From NCBI RefSeq assembly GCF_029057325.1, contig NZ_JAICZW010000081.1:1-34250 (forward strand): a stretch of DNA of 34,250 nt. The letters run 5' to 3'. Below the pieces are notes generated by a model, which had not been told where the DNA came from, ran no database searches, and worked only from the letters and a program-made list of their open reading frames with translations. Below, piece by piece: positions 15,367 to 23,138 of the stretch; the stretch's first letter is position 1; each line of letters begins with the position of its first letter. This stretch comes from Bacteroides sp. (GTDB lineage Bacteria; Bacteroidota; Bacteroidia; Bacteroidales; Bacteroidaceae). The position numbers were made by a program, and so were the translations under genes.

Positions 15367-16440
15367 TCAATTAGTTGCATCCAGATATATCGTTTTGCTA
15401 AAAGTATATATATCCCTCAAATCTTCACTTTCCCCTATAACTGTAAATGTATAAGAACCGGGGATGCTTGTCCGAACAGCTTTGAAAGTATTGGGAGCAT
15501 GCATAAATGAAGCATCATCTGGATATGGATTTTCATAAAGAGTAACGTTGCTGTTATCAACAGACCAAACGAAATTTCCTTCCGGCTGATTGCTGATAGC
15601 GTGTAATAGAAGTGTCGATCCATATTGGATCGTTGTAATGTCTGTAATAATGGGAGCAGAAGATGTTATCACATGCAAATCAAAAGGAATCTTCACAATG
15701 AGTCCTGTAGGGCAATGCACTTTGGCTGAAACGAACCTATCTGCTGATCCCGTAAATGAAACCTGAATAGCATTGCTGCCTTGCCCATTGACAATAGTTG
15801 CTTTTGATCCCGTAGCAGCCCATTCTACAGTGGCTCCTATAGGCACATTCGATAATCAGTATTCCCTTGAGACGGAGGAAGTATTATCAGGAAGTGCGAT
15901 AACTTGGTCACCGGAAATCTCCATGCTCAGCTTATAATAGCGCAGACCTTTTGAGTTATATGGGCAATCAGCGGGTAGATGCTTCATCAGGCAAAGCCGC
16001 CCCCATTTAGAAATCAAATAAGGGCTTGGTAAGTCCACTATGGCTGAATGTTCTTCATTTGGATTTGGATAATATACTTTTCTTGCTTTGGGATCGCTGT
16101 TGTTAGTTATAACATAACTTCCATCTAACCAATACGGTGAAGGATAATTCATCCAATATTTTTCCCCACCTTCACTTACACTCCAAGCATACGCATGGCA
16201 GTTATAAGAAACAGTAGCTTCACCCATATAAATAGCTCTGGGATATGCTTTTGTGCAATACTCTTTTTTTGCTGCCTTTTCCGCAGGAGTAAATTCGCTA
16301 ACACTGAGCACACCTACAATCACTTCACTTCCTTGAGGTGTAAAGATCTTCTTTTGTGCCGATACACTGCTTGTTAAACAAATCATGAACAAGATTACTG
16401 CAAATCTTATATACGTCCTTCTCCTATATGTACTTGCCAT
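15367..16440 (-). pseudogene. Exported papain-like candidate with C-terminal Ig/PKD-like domain, split by in-frame TGA
   Basis: One reading frame from ATG at 16440 to the stop at 15367 spans 358 codons but carries an internal TGA at 15858-15856. The first part (194 residues) has a signal peptide (RRRTYIRFAVILFMICLTSS, then VSA before Gln29). It also has a possible cysteine-peptidase-like set: NCHAYAW (Cys81, His82), EHSAIV (His131) and SKWG (145-147). After the TGA the same frame continues LSNVPIGATVEWAATGSKA, a common Bacteroidetes beta-domain motif, for 162 residues. The domain seems to begin before the stop, so the TGA lies inside it. This could be a nonsense mutation, readthrough or a sequence error. 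The start overlaps the preceding gene by 34 bp. The peptidase idea is inference from motif pattern only. Confidence 0.72.
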
Positions 16441-17120
16441 GATGGGTAGCCTTCTTTATCTTTTTGGGGTACTGCATTTGTTTCTTCACCTGTCATTGTA
16501 TATTTTTTTATTACCACAGTGCGTTTCTTTTTCGCTCTATCGGCATAATCATACTTCATGCGCACAATGGTTTCTCCTTTTTCATCCTCATAAAAATCGG
16601 CACGTAATTCTAACATGAAATTGCCTGCTTCTCTCACCTCTTGACAAAACTTGTCAATTTTATTCTGTAGTAAGGAAAAAGACTGCGGGTCTTCAAAATT
16701 GCAGTCGGAAATTTGAGGCATAGAGTCTTCCGTGCAAAATTCGTTAGTCCAAATCAGTTCGGCTCCTTTCTCAAAGCTGTCTTTAACAGCGGAAAATTTC
16801 ACATCCCTTCCGTAGGCATCGCAACAAAGCGTGTCTTCTTCCCAATTGTATTCGCGGCCTACTTTTTCATATTTCATCGCTAACAGCAATTTGCCGTTAT
16901 GCTCAAACTTGTAAAATTTCCAAAGCACACCGAACATATAAGAGTCAAATTCCCAATCTACTACAAAAGAATGCTTGAATTGCCATTCACTAATCCAGCT
17001 TGGAAGTCCTTCGCCGTTCCACTCTTCCCCCAGACTCTCTTCAAAATAGTTTTCTTCCGAACATCCTGCCATTCCGAAAGAGGCCACTATCAGCCCAAAA
17101 TATAAAATCCATTTTTTCAT
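16407..17120 (-). CDS. Hypothetical lipoprotein
   Basis: This 237-residue protein has a clear lipoprotein signal (MKKWILYFGLIVASFGMAGC, Cys20). The mature part is rich in aromatic and acidic residues, with many Trp in the first 100 residues (LPSWISEWQF, VVDWEFDSY, LWKFYKF). The C-terminal half alternates strands and charged turns. I do not recognise the family. It is the middle gene of three on the minus strand: 11 bp after the lipoprotein gene at 17132-17905 and overlapping the split papain-like gene by 34 bp. An operon of three exported proteins is likely, and a shared extracellular role is possible but not shown. Confidence 0.75.
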   Translation of the reverse strand: MKKWILYFGLIVASFGMAGCSEENYFEESLGEEWNGEGLPSWISEWQFKHSFVVDWEFDSYMFGVLWKFYKFEHNGKLLLAMKYEKVGREYNWEEDTLCCDAYGRDVKFSAVKDSFEKGAELIWTNEFCTEDSMPQISDCNFEDPQSFSLLQNKIDKFCQEVREAGNFMLELRADFYEDEKGETIVRMKYDYADRAKKKRTVVIKKYTMTGEETNAVPQKDKEGYPSWQVHIGEGRI

Positions 17121-17131
17121 AACTTATAGTA

Positions 17132-17905
17132 TTAATATTGAACAAGCGTTTGACAATATCTTTTCATCTCTTGATACTGTTCCCTGTCTTGGAACATTCC
17201 TGTATCTAAAAAGTCATCCGATTCCGAATGTGCCGTCCGTGTTTGTACCGGATTTCCGTTCAAGGCTTTTACGCAAAGGTAAGTAGTGGAAGAAAGGTCT
17301 CCCAACGCGAAATGCAGTTTCCGGTTTTCTTTGTTTTCCATGACATTATATGCATATTGGGCTATCTCGTTCTTTATTTCATTGGTTGCATTTGTCAAAA
17401 TGTCATCGAATGAGAGAAGATATTCGCACAGCATGTGATTCAAGACTATTCTTCCCTCTTCCTCCAAAGACAATCCGGTGAAATCAATCGACCTTATGTC
17501 TTTATCCATCAGATAGTTGAAGATACGAAGGCAATAATCTTTCCTTTTCATCAACTCTTGGAAACCGTTGAAGCGTGAAGCCACTACTTTAAGGCCTTTC
17601 AAAGGGGTGTCGAAAGCAAACGCATCGAACAGTAAGGGGTATTCCATGCATATCTCTACTAATTCTGTGGTAGAGATTTTGTTAAGGGGAGAATCCGGAA
17701 TCTGGCATGCTGCTAATTTTTGTTCATGGGTGTCGAAACTTTCCCATTGGATAGACGGAAAAACAAAAGTGCGTTCTCCCAATGATGCACGTGTTGTCAC
17801 TTTCTCCGTGGCAACATCTTTTGTGCTCGAATCTGCAATTACGTCTTTGCATCCATATCCAATCAATGCAAAGGTGCAAATAAGAAATAGCGCTTTTAGC
17901 TTCAT
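17132..17905 (-). CDS. Hypothetical Bacteroidales lipoprotein
   Basis: This 257-residue protein is counted from MKLKALFL (ATG at 17905). An upstream ATG at 17932 would add nine polar residues before the signal and is less likely. The lipobox is IGYGC (Cys19). The mature region has a conserved-looking segment, STTELVEICMEYPLLFDAFA then FNGFQELMKRKD, that I recall from many uncharacterised Bacteroidales surface proteins. Its function is unknown. It is the first gene of the three-gene set reading toward 15367. No clean TAnnTTTG box was found upstream; a weaker TATATTG lies near 17930-17936. Confidence 0.75.
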   Translation of the reverse strand: MKLKALFLICTFALIGYGCKDVIADSSTKDVATEKVTTRASLGERTFVFPSIQWESFDTHEQKLAACQIPDSPLNKISTTELVEICMEYPLLFDAFAFDTPLKGLKVVASRFNGFQELMKRKDYCLRIFNYLMDKDIRSIDFTGLSLEEEGRIVLNHMLCEYLLSFDDILTNATNEIKNEIAQYAYNVMENKENRKLHFALGDLSSTTYLCVKALNGNPVQTRTAHSESDDFLDTGMFQDREQYQEMKRYCQTLVQY

Positions 17906-18351
17906 GGTACTATTTGTTAATGATTTTCGCAATATAGGTATTCTTTTTCATGTAAATAGTAAAACGATGGTTTTTTTGTATTATTTTACTTTTTACAAGC
18001 CACCCTGGTGACTATTTACCTATCGTGGCATGTATAATGTACTCATTTTCAATGTAGGGATGTACCCCCGGTGCATCCGAAATACCGGTCGACAGTATGC
18101 AAATGAGCGGCTGCGCCAGGTATTGAATTCAATCAGGTAAATAGTAGAAGAGTTACGAGGGTCGGTAGCTATTCAGACTACTTCATCTGGCGTTTTTCTT
18201 CTTTCGGTTGTACAACTTGGGTGTCGTTATGCCCCAAACAGCATTAAGTAAATAGGTGAATAAGTTATGAGCAATATTGGCTTCGTGAACGTTTCTTGCT
18301 TCTTCCTATCCGCTTCCTGTTTTCTCCCTGTCTATAGAGAGGGAGCATACA

Positions 18352-18390
18352 AGGAGCAGGTAGGGAGCGGGTAGGGAGCAGGTAGGGAGA
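18352..18390. repeat. Short tandem repeat, 11-bp unit
   Basis: About three and a half copies of an 11-bp unit, GGGAGCAGGTA with A/G variation, run in tandem (GGAGCAGGTA, GGGAGCGGGTA, GGGAGCAGGTA, GGGAGA). The unit is purine-rich on the plus strand. No gene depends on it visibly. Confidence 0.75.
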
Positions 18391-18903
18391 AGAACTAAAC
18401 CGTTTTCGTGAAAAACAACTGAAAAGAAATTTGGGCGCGATTAAGTGGGCGAAACCGTTCCTAAAACTGGGCTGTCATTGCTTGTACTATGGTGTTGAAA
18501 GACCAATGAAACGTCTCTGCTTGCAGATTGCATGGCAACCCTCCCGACGCCGTAAGGCGGTTGAGGTATTAGGCTCCCTCCGAAAGATATTTCGTGGCAC
18601 ACGGGCAAGTCCGAACGAAAACGGCTTCGGCAAACGCTTAATACCTAATTATGAGGTCAGAGATAGAGAATATTCCAAAGAAAATGCCGTAAATAATATC
18701 GCTGCAAAAGTATAAAATAATTTTGCGCCAAATTTCCAAATATATTTTTGAAATTGATTTGGAATACAAAGAAACAAACTATCCAATACCTGTCTTGCTG
18801 AGATCAATCCGGCCTCGGTAATGCCTGATTTCGATAAGAACGGTTTTGTGTTATCGGTGAAGACGGAGTATGGCGGAAAAAGTATTCCATCAGATTTTAA
18901 ATA

Positions 18904-19152
18904 ATGATGCTGTCACTTCATTTTATATCTTCTCTGTTGATTGTCATCGCTGCAATAAAATCATTCTCTCGTTTTTTGAGGTGGAATGGTATTCTATTGA
19001 TAACGGTCTCGATGATTTATGCCTGCTTTTGTTTCATGGCATTTGGAAAGAGGGTGGGAATAAATTCAACTATCTTGATAGAATATGTCATCGCACAACA
19101 GGGACTTGACCCTTCTTCACTTCCATTGCCATTAGCCGTGGCTGTATTATAG
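18904..19152 (+). CDS. Possible small membrane protein (82 residues)
   Basis: ATG at 18904 opens an 82-residue frame with two hydrophobic stretches, SLHFISSLLIVIAAIKSF and GILLITVSMIYACFCFMAF, separated by a basic turn (SRFLRW). It ends GLDPSSLPLPLAVAVL. The start sits in TAATGATG, where another short frame ends, which hints at a former two-gene arrangement. No known family is recognised. The overlapping frame at 18870-19109 looks less protein-like. Confidence 0.35.
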   Translation: MMLSLHFISSLLIVIAAIKSFSRFLRWNGILLITVSMIYACFCFMAFGKRVGINSTILIEYVIAQQGLDPSSLPLPLAVAVL

Positions 19153-19171
19153 TTTTATTTTGCCTCTCCCG

Positions 19172-19202
19172 CTTGCTCTTATGTATAGAAAACGTATATT
19201 TG
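19172..19202 (+). promoter_or_regulatory. Promoter of the acyl-CoA synthetase gene
   Basis: CTTG (19172-19175) is followed after 19 nt by TATATTTG (19195-19202), a full match at -7 and three of four at -33. The ATG at 19235 is 33 nt downstream of the -7 box. Confidence 0.65.
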
Positions 19203-19234
19203 TACATGAATCTTTAACTTAAAGAAAACGGACT

Positions 19235-21295
19235 ATGATAACAAGCCAATTACTTCACCCGGAAAGCATCGTGGTGGTGGGAGCGTCGAACAACGTACAC
19301 AAGCCTGGAGGAGCCATTCTCAGAAATCTGATAAACGGCGGATATGCCGGAGAACTTCGTGCCGTGAACCCTAAGGAAACAGAGGTGCAGGGCATCGCCG
19401 CCTTTGCCGATGTGAAGGACATCCCCGACACCGACCTTGCCATACTTGCCATTCCCGCAGCACTTTGCCCCGATGCCGTGGAGGTGCTTGCCGCCGAAAA
19501 GCAGGTGAAAGCCTTCATCATCCTCTCCGCAGGCTTCGGTGAGGAGACGCACGAGGGGGCTGTATTGGAAGACCGCATTTTGGAGACCGTGAACAAGTAC
19601 GGCGCTTCGCTGATAGGCCCCAACTGCATCGGCTTTATGAACGCCTGGCACCACAGCGTCTTCAGCCAGCCCATCCCGCAACTGCACCCGCAGGGCGTGG
19701 ACCTGATTTCCAGTTCCGGAGCCACGGCGGTCTTCATCCTGGAGAGTGCCGTTACCAAAGGATTGCAGTTCAATTCCGTATGGTCGGTGGGAAACGCCAA
19801 GCAGATAGGCGTGGAAGACGTGCTGCAATACATGGACGAACAGTTCGACCCCGCAACCGATTCAAAGATAAAACTGCTCTACATCGAAAGCATCGGCGAC
19901 CCCGACCGGCTGCTGTTCCATGCCTCGTCGCTGATAAAGAAGGGGTGCAGGATTGCCGCCATCAAGTCGGGCAGCAGCGAGAGCGGAAGCCGTGCCGCCT
20001 CGTCGCACACGGGCGCCATTGCCAGCAGCGATTCGGCCGTGGAGGCGCTGTTCCGCAAGGCGGGCATCGTGCGTTGCTATTCGCGCGAGGAGCTGACAAC
20101 GGTGGGCTGCATCTTCACCCTGCCCGAACTGAGAGGGAAGAACTTCGCCATCATCACCCATGCGGGCGGACCGGGCGTGATGCTGACCGATGCCCTGAGC
20201 AAGGGCGGACTGAACGTGCCCAAGCTGGAGGGCGCGCTTGCCGAGGAACTGAAAGGCAAGCTGTTTCCGGGCGCAGCGGTGGGCAACCCCATCGACATCC
20301 TCGCCACGGGCACGCCGGAGCATCTGCGCCTCTGCCTGGAGTATTGTGAGGAGAAGTTCGATGAGGTGGATGCCGTGATGGCCATTTTCGGCACGCCGGG
20401 ACTGGTGACGATGTTCGAGATGTACGACGTGCTGCACGAGAAGATGCAGACCTGCAAGAAGCCGATATTCCCCATTCTTCCCTCCATTAACACGGCGGGT
20501 GCCGAGGTGGCGGACTTCCTGAAGAAAGGGCATGTGAACTTTGCCGATGAGGTGACGTTGGGCACGGCGCTTTCGCGCATCGTGAACGCCCCGTGTCCGG
20601 CAAACAACGAGATAGAACTCTTCGGCGTGGACGTGCCGCGCATCCGCCGCATCATTGATTCCATCCCCCGGGAGGGCTACATCGAACCGCACTACGTGCA
20701 GGCATTGTTGCGCTCGGCAGGCATCCCCGTGGTGGAAGAGTTCGTGTCGCCTGTCAAGGAGGAGGTGCTTGCCTTCGCGCGCCGTACGGGTTTCCCCGTG
20801 GTGGCGAAGGTGGTGGGACCGGTACACAAGTCTGATGTGGGCGGTGTGGTGCTCAACATCAAGGGCGAGCAGCACCTGGCGCTGGAGTTCGACCGCATGA
20901 TGCAGCTGCCCGAAGCGCATGCCGTGATGGTGCAGCCCATGCTGAAAGGCACGGAGCTGTTCATCGGCGCCAAGTATGAGGAGAAGTTCGGGCACGTGGT
21001 GCTCTGCGGCTTGGGCGGCATCTTTGTGGAGGTATTGAAGGATGTCTCTTCCGGTCTGGCACCGTTGTCTTACAGCGAGGCATATTCAATGATTCGTTCG
21101 CTGCGTGCCTACAAGATTATCAAGGGAACGCGCGGACAGCGGGGCGTGAACGAGGACAAGTTTGCCGAAATCATCGTGCGCCTCTCCACGCTGCTGCGCT
21201 TCGCTACAGAAATCAAGGAAATGGACATCAATCCGCTGCTTGCCACGGAGAAACACGTGATAGCGGTGGACGCACGCATCCGGATTGAGAAGTAA
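19235..21295 (+). CDS. ADP-forming acyl-CoA synthetase (acetate--CoA ligase family)
   Basis: This enzyme would interconvert an acyl-CoA with ADP and phosphate into the free acid, CoA and ATP in the cytoplasm. The 686-residue single chain combines three parts. A CoA-binding Rossmann domain (SIVVVGASNN, residues 11-20) is followed by a succinyl-CoA-ligase-like domain with the phospho-histidine site SSHTGAIASSD (His258). A C-terminal ATP-grasp domain begins at about residue 480 (AGIPVVEEFV, VAKVVGPVHKSDVGGVVLNI, EMDINPLL). This alpha-beta fusion order matches the ACD superfamily used for ATP-yielding acetate or branched acid formation. The actual acid cannot be read from the sequence. The gene is GC-rich, monocistronic in appearance, and has its own promoter. 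Confidence 0.9.
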   Translation: MITSQLLHPESIVVVGASNNVHKPGGAILRNLINGGYAGELRAVNPKETEVQGIAAFADVKDIPDTDLAILAIPAALCPDAVEVLAAEKQVKAFIILSAGFGEETHEGAVLEDRILETVNKYGASLIGPNCIGFMNAWHHSVFSQPIPQLHPQGVDLISSSGATAVFILESAVTKGLQFNSVWSVGNAKQIGVEDVLQYMDEQFDPATDSKIKLLYIESIGDPDRLLFHASSLIKKGCRIAAIKSGSSESGSRAASSHTGAIASSDSAVEALFRKAGIVRCYSREELTTVGCIFTLPELRGKNFAIITHAGGPGVMLTDALSKGGLNVPKLEGALAEELKGKLFPGAAVGNPIDILATGTPEHLRLCLEYCEEKFDEVDAVMAIFGTPGLVTMFEMYDVLHEKMQTCKKPIFPILPSINTAGAEVADFLKKGHVNFADEVTLGTALSRIVNAPCPANNEIELFGVDVPRIRRIIDSIPREGYIEPHYVQALLRSAGIPVVEEFVSPVKEEVLAFARRTGFPVVAKVVGPVHKSDVGGVVLNIKGEQHLALEFDRMMQLPEAHAVMVQPMLKGTELFIGAKYEEKFGHVVLCGLGGIFVEVLKDVSSGLAPLSYSEAYSMIRSLRAYKIIKGTRGQRGVNEDKFAEIIVRLSTLLRFATEIKEMDINPLLATEKHVIAVDARIRIEK

Positions 21296-21534
21296 TTTAC
21301 TCAAGTCTCACAAATTCTTGAACTTGCTTCCGGTGAACAACAAGGGTACAAGTTTCTTCTATCTGCCTGTCTTGTGAATAAGATGCAGGAAGAAACCTGA
21401 ATCACTTCGCCTCGTAGTCTTGTTAACTCGTTTACTTGTTAACTGAAAGCATGTCAGTAAATTATTTCGTATGTAGGGTGCAGTGTTTTCGGGAAGAGTG
21501 CATTTACAAGATATAGATTTATTTGAAAGGCACC
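21296..21534. other. Intergenic stretch with GTTAAC repeats
   Basis: No gene is seen here. GTTAAC occurs twice close together near 21423-21441 (TTGTTAACTCG and CTTGTTAACTG), a motif pair like the small dispersed repeats of this lineage. No clear terminator for the synthetase or promoter for the next pair was found. Confidence 0.4.
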
Positions 21535-21990
21535 ATGAAAAAGAAAAGAAAGCTTCTATTGACTACCTGCAACCAAGTGTTGTCCGGCGCTTTGGCATTG
21601 TTGGGTTTTGCATCTTGTGTGGAAGGGGAAGCTCCGTGCGAATACGGAACCCCTTATGCCAAATATGAAATCAAAGGCAAAGTGTGTGACGAGAAAAAAC
21701 AGCCGATGGAGGGAATGCGCCTGATTGTGAAGGGAAATCCTTCGGGAACCGGTAGCGACTATACCGGCCGGAAAGACACTGTCTATACGGAGAATACAGG
21801 TGAATATACCTTTAAGGATGATTATGCTTGGCCCGACACGAAGTATCGGGTCGTTTGTGAAGACCCCACCGGCGTATATAAGGCAGACTCTGTGGATGTG
21901 GAGATGGAACCAGGGCATCGTAGCAGCGGGTGGTATCATGGCAGCGATAGTAAGAAGGTGGATTTTGAATTGAAGAAAAAAGAAGAATAA
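21535..21990 (+). CDS. Lipoprotein partner of a radical SAM enzyme
   Basis: This 151-residue protein starts at MKKKRKLLL (ATG at 21535, preceded by GAAAGG). It has a lipoprotein signal ending LLGFASC (Cys28) and a short Cys-containing segment after it (VEGEAPCEYGTPYAKYEIKG), then a carboxypeptidase-regulatory-like beta domain (GKVCDEKKQPMEGMRLIVKG). The tail is rich in Lys and Glu. From memory this matches the putative lipoprotein of the rSAM/lipoprotein system (TIGR04134), always next to its radical SAM enzyme. The radical SAM gene begins 4 nt after its stop, so the pair is almost certainly co-translated. It may be the substrate, with Cys34-Tyr-Gly as a conserved-looking site (inference); the modification is unknown. 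Confidence 0.82.
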   Translation: MKKKRKLLLTTCNQVLSGALALLGFASCVEGEAPCEYGTPYAKYEIKGKVCDEKKQPMEGMRLIVKGNPSGTGSDYTGRKDTVYTENTGEYTFKDDYAWPDTKYRVVCEDPTGVYKADSVDVEMEPGHRSSGWYHGSDSKKVDFELKKKEE

Positions 21991-21994
21991 ACAG

Positions 21995-23065
21995 GTGGCT
22001 ACTCTTTCTATTCGCAAACGTTTGGCATTGGAAATTGCGCGGAAAATCCGTAATAATCAAAAAGAGTTGCATCCGCTGAAGCAGCTGTTTTGGGAATGTA
22101 CACAACGTTGCAACTTGCATTGTAAGCATTGTGGCAGCGATTGCAAGCGTATGTCGGATATTCCGGACATGCCTGCAGAAGATTTCTTGAGGGTTATTGA
22201 TTCTATAACTCCCCATGTCGATCCGAATGAGGTAAACATCGTCATTACTGGCGGAGAACCGTTGGTAAGGGATGATCTGGAAGAGATAGGGCTGGCTTTG
22301 TACCGGCGTGGCTATTCGTGGGGATTGGTCTCCAATGGGCTTTATCTGACTGCCGCGCGTTTGCAGCGTTTGATGGAGGCCGGACTTCATACCATTACAA
22401 TCAGTCTGGATGGCTTTGCCGACGACCACAATTGGATGCGTGGACATCCGGACAGCTATTCCAAGGCGATGGAGGCCATTAAGAGGCTGGTGCATGAGCG
22501 GGAATTGGTGTGGGATGTGGTGACTTGCGTCAATCGCCTTAATTATCCTTATCTGGACAAGTTGAAAGCTTCTCTTTATTCGATAGGTGTGCGTCAATGG
22601 CGTCTGTTTACTATCTTCCCTGTGGGGCGTGCTGCGGAACATCCCGAGTTTCAGTTGACGGATGAAGAGTTTACGGGTGTGATGGATTTCATTAAGCGTG
22701 TGCGCAAGGAGAAGAGAATGCGTGTGAATTATGGTTGTGAGGGTTTTTTAGGCAACTATGAAGGAGAGGTGCGCGATAATCTCTTTTCATGCAATGCCGG
22801 CATCAGTGTAGGTTCGGTCTTGGTGGATGGTTCCATCTCTGCTTGCCCCAGTATCCGTAGCAATTTCAGCCAGGGCAATATCTATAAAGACGATTTTATG
22901 GATGTCTGGGAAAATCGTTTTCAGCCTTTCCGCAACCGGGAGTGGATGAAGAAGGGAGCTTGTGCCGATTGTAGCTTCTTTCGATATTGTGAAGGCAACG
23001 GCATGCACTTGCGGGACAGCGGCGGAGAGCTTTTGTTTTGCCATCTGAAGAGGTTGCGCAAATAG
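21995..23065 (+). CDS. Radical SAM/SPASM enzyme of the rSAM/lipoprotein system
   Basis: This 356-residue enzyme starts at GTG 21995, 4 nt after the lipoprotein stop, with a purine-rich AAAGAAGAA ahead. The radical SAM cluster motif is CNLHCKHC (Cys39, Cys43, Cys46), followed by the GGEPL motif in VITGGEPLVRDD. A SPASM-type cysteine-rich C-terminus starts near residue 266 (SCNAGISVGS) and continues ACADCSFFRYCEGNG to a final Cys near 349, so auxiliary Fe-S clusters are expected. Such enzymes modify peptides by radical chemistry. The adjacent lipoprotein is the likely partner (TIGR04133/TIGR04134 pair, recalled from family descriptions). The product has, to my knowledge, not been described. The gene converges on yifB with terminator-like hairpins between. 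Confidence 0.9.
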   Translation: MATLSIRKRLALEIARKIRNNQKELHPLKQLFWECTQRCNLHCKHCGSDCKRMSDIPDMPAEDFLRVIDSITPHVDPNEVNIVITGGEPLVRDDLEEIGLALYRRGYSWGLVSNGLYLTAARLQRLMEAGLHTITISLDGFADDHNWMRGHPDSYSKAMEAIKRLVHERELVWDVVTCVNRLNYPYLDKLKASLYSIGVRQWRLFTIFPVGRAAEHPEFQLTDEEFTGVMDFIKRVRKEKRMRVNYGCEGFLGNYEGEVRDNLFSCNAGISVGSVLVDGSISACPSIRSNFSQGNIYKDDFMDVWENRFQPFRNREWMKKGACADCSFFRYCEGNGMHLRDSGGELLFCHLKRLRK

Positions 23066-23116
23066 TGTTTGCCTGCCGCTTCGTGCGGTTTTGTTCGTCG
23101 TTCATAGGCATTTCGG

Positions 23117-23136
23117 CCCTCCCCTTGCCGGGAGGG
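23117..23136. terminator. Hairpin between convergent rSAM and yifB genes
   Basis: CCCTCCC (23117-23123) pairs with GGGAGGG (23130-23136) around a six-base loop, followed by ATTTAT on the plus strand. A weaker CCGC/GCGG hairpin with TTTTG lies at 23076-23092. Either could end radical SAM transcription. Confidence 0.6.
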
Positions 23137-23138
23137 AT

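Larger units (their letters stand above)
17906..19234. other. 1.3-kb region without a convincing gene
   Basis: The stretch lies between divergent genes (minus-strand lipoprotein and plus-strand acyl-CoA synthetase). It holds a short tandem repeat (18352-18390), an 82-codon frame at 18904-19152 and the promoter at 19172-19202. Open frames at 18431-18715 and 18870-19109 lack recognisable motifs or plausible starts. In one frame, 18782-18871 reads as a possible protein tail (DFDKNGFVLSVKTEYGGKS) ending at TAA. Gene decay would explain the pattern, but I cannot name the ancestor. Confidence 0.55.

Noticed and set aside
15024..15374. 116-codon plus-strand frame
   Set aside because: It overlaps a promoter and runs through a perfect terminator stem; the hydrophobic, Phe/Leu/Cys-rich translation reflects T-rich DNA.
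18352..18390. Possible CRISPR-like array
   Set aside because: Repeats are 11 bp in direct tandem with no spacers.
18431..18715. 94-codon plus-strand frame
   Set aside because: No recognisable motif, basic low-information translation and no promoter or start context.
19250..20995. Long minus-strand frames over the acyl-CoA synthetase gene
   Set aside because: The plus-strand frame carries CoA-binding, phospho-histidine and ATP-grasp motifs; the minus frames are shadows of GC-rich coding DNA.
21535..23065. Radical SAM enzyme as the modifying enzyme of the GG-leader peptide
   Set aside because: It is more than 11 kb away, on the opposite strand, and coupled to its own lipoprotein gene.
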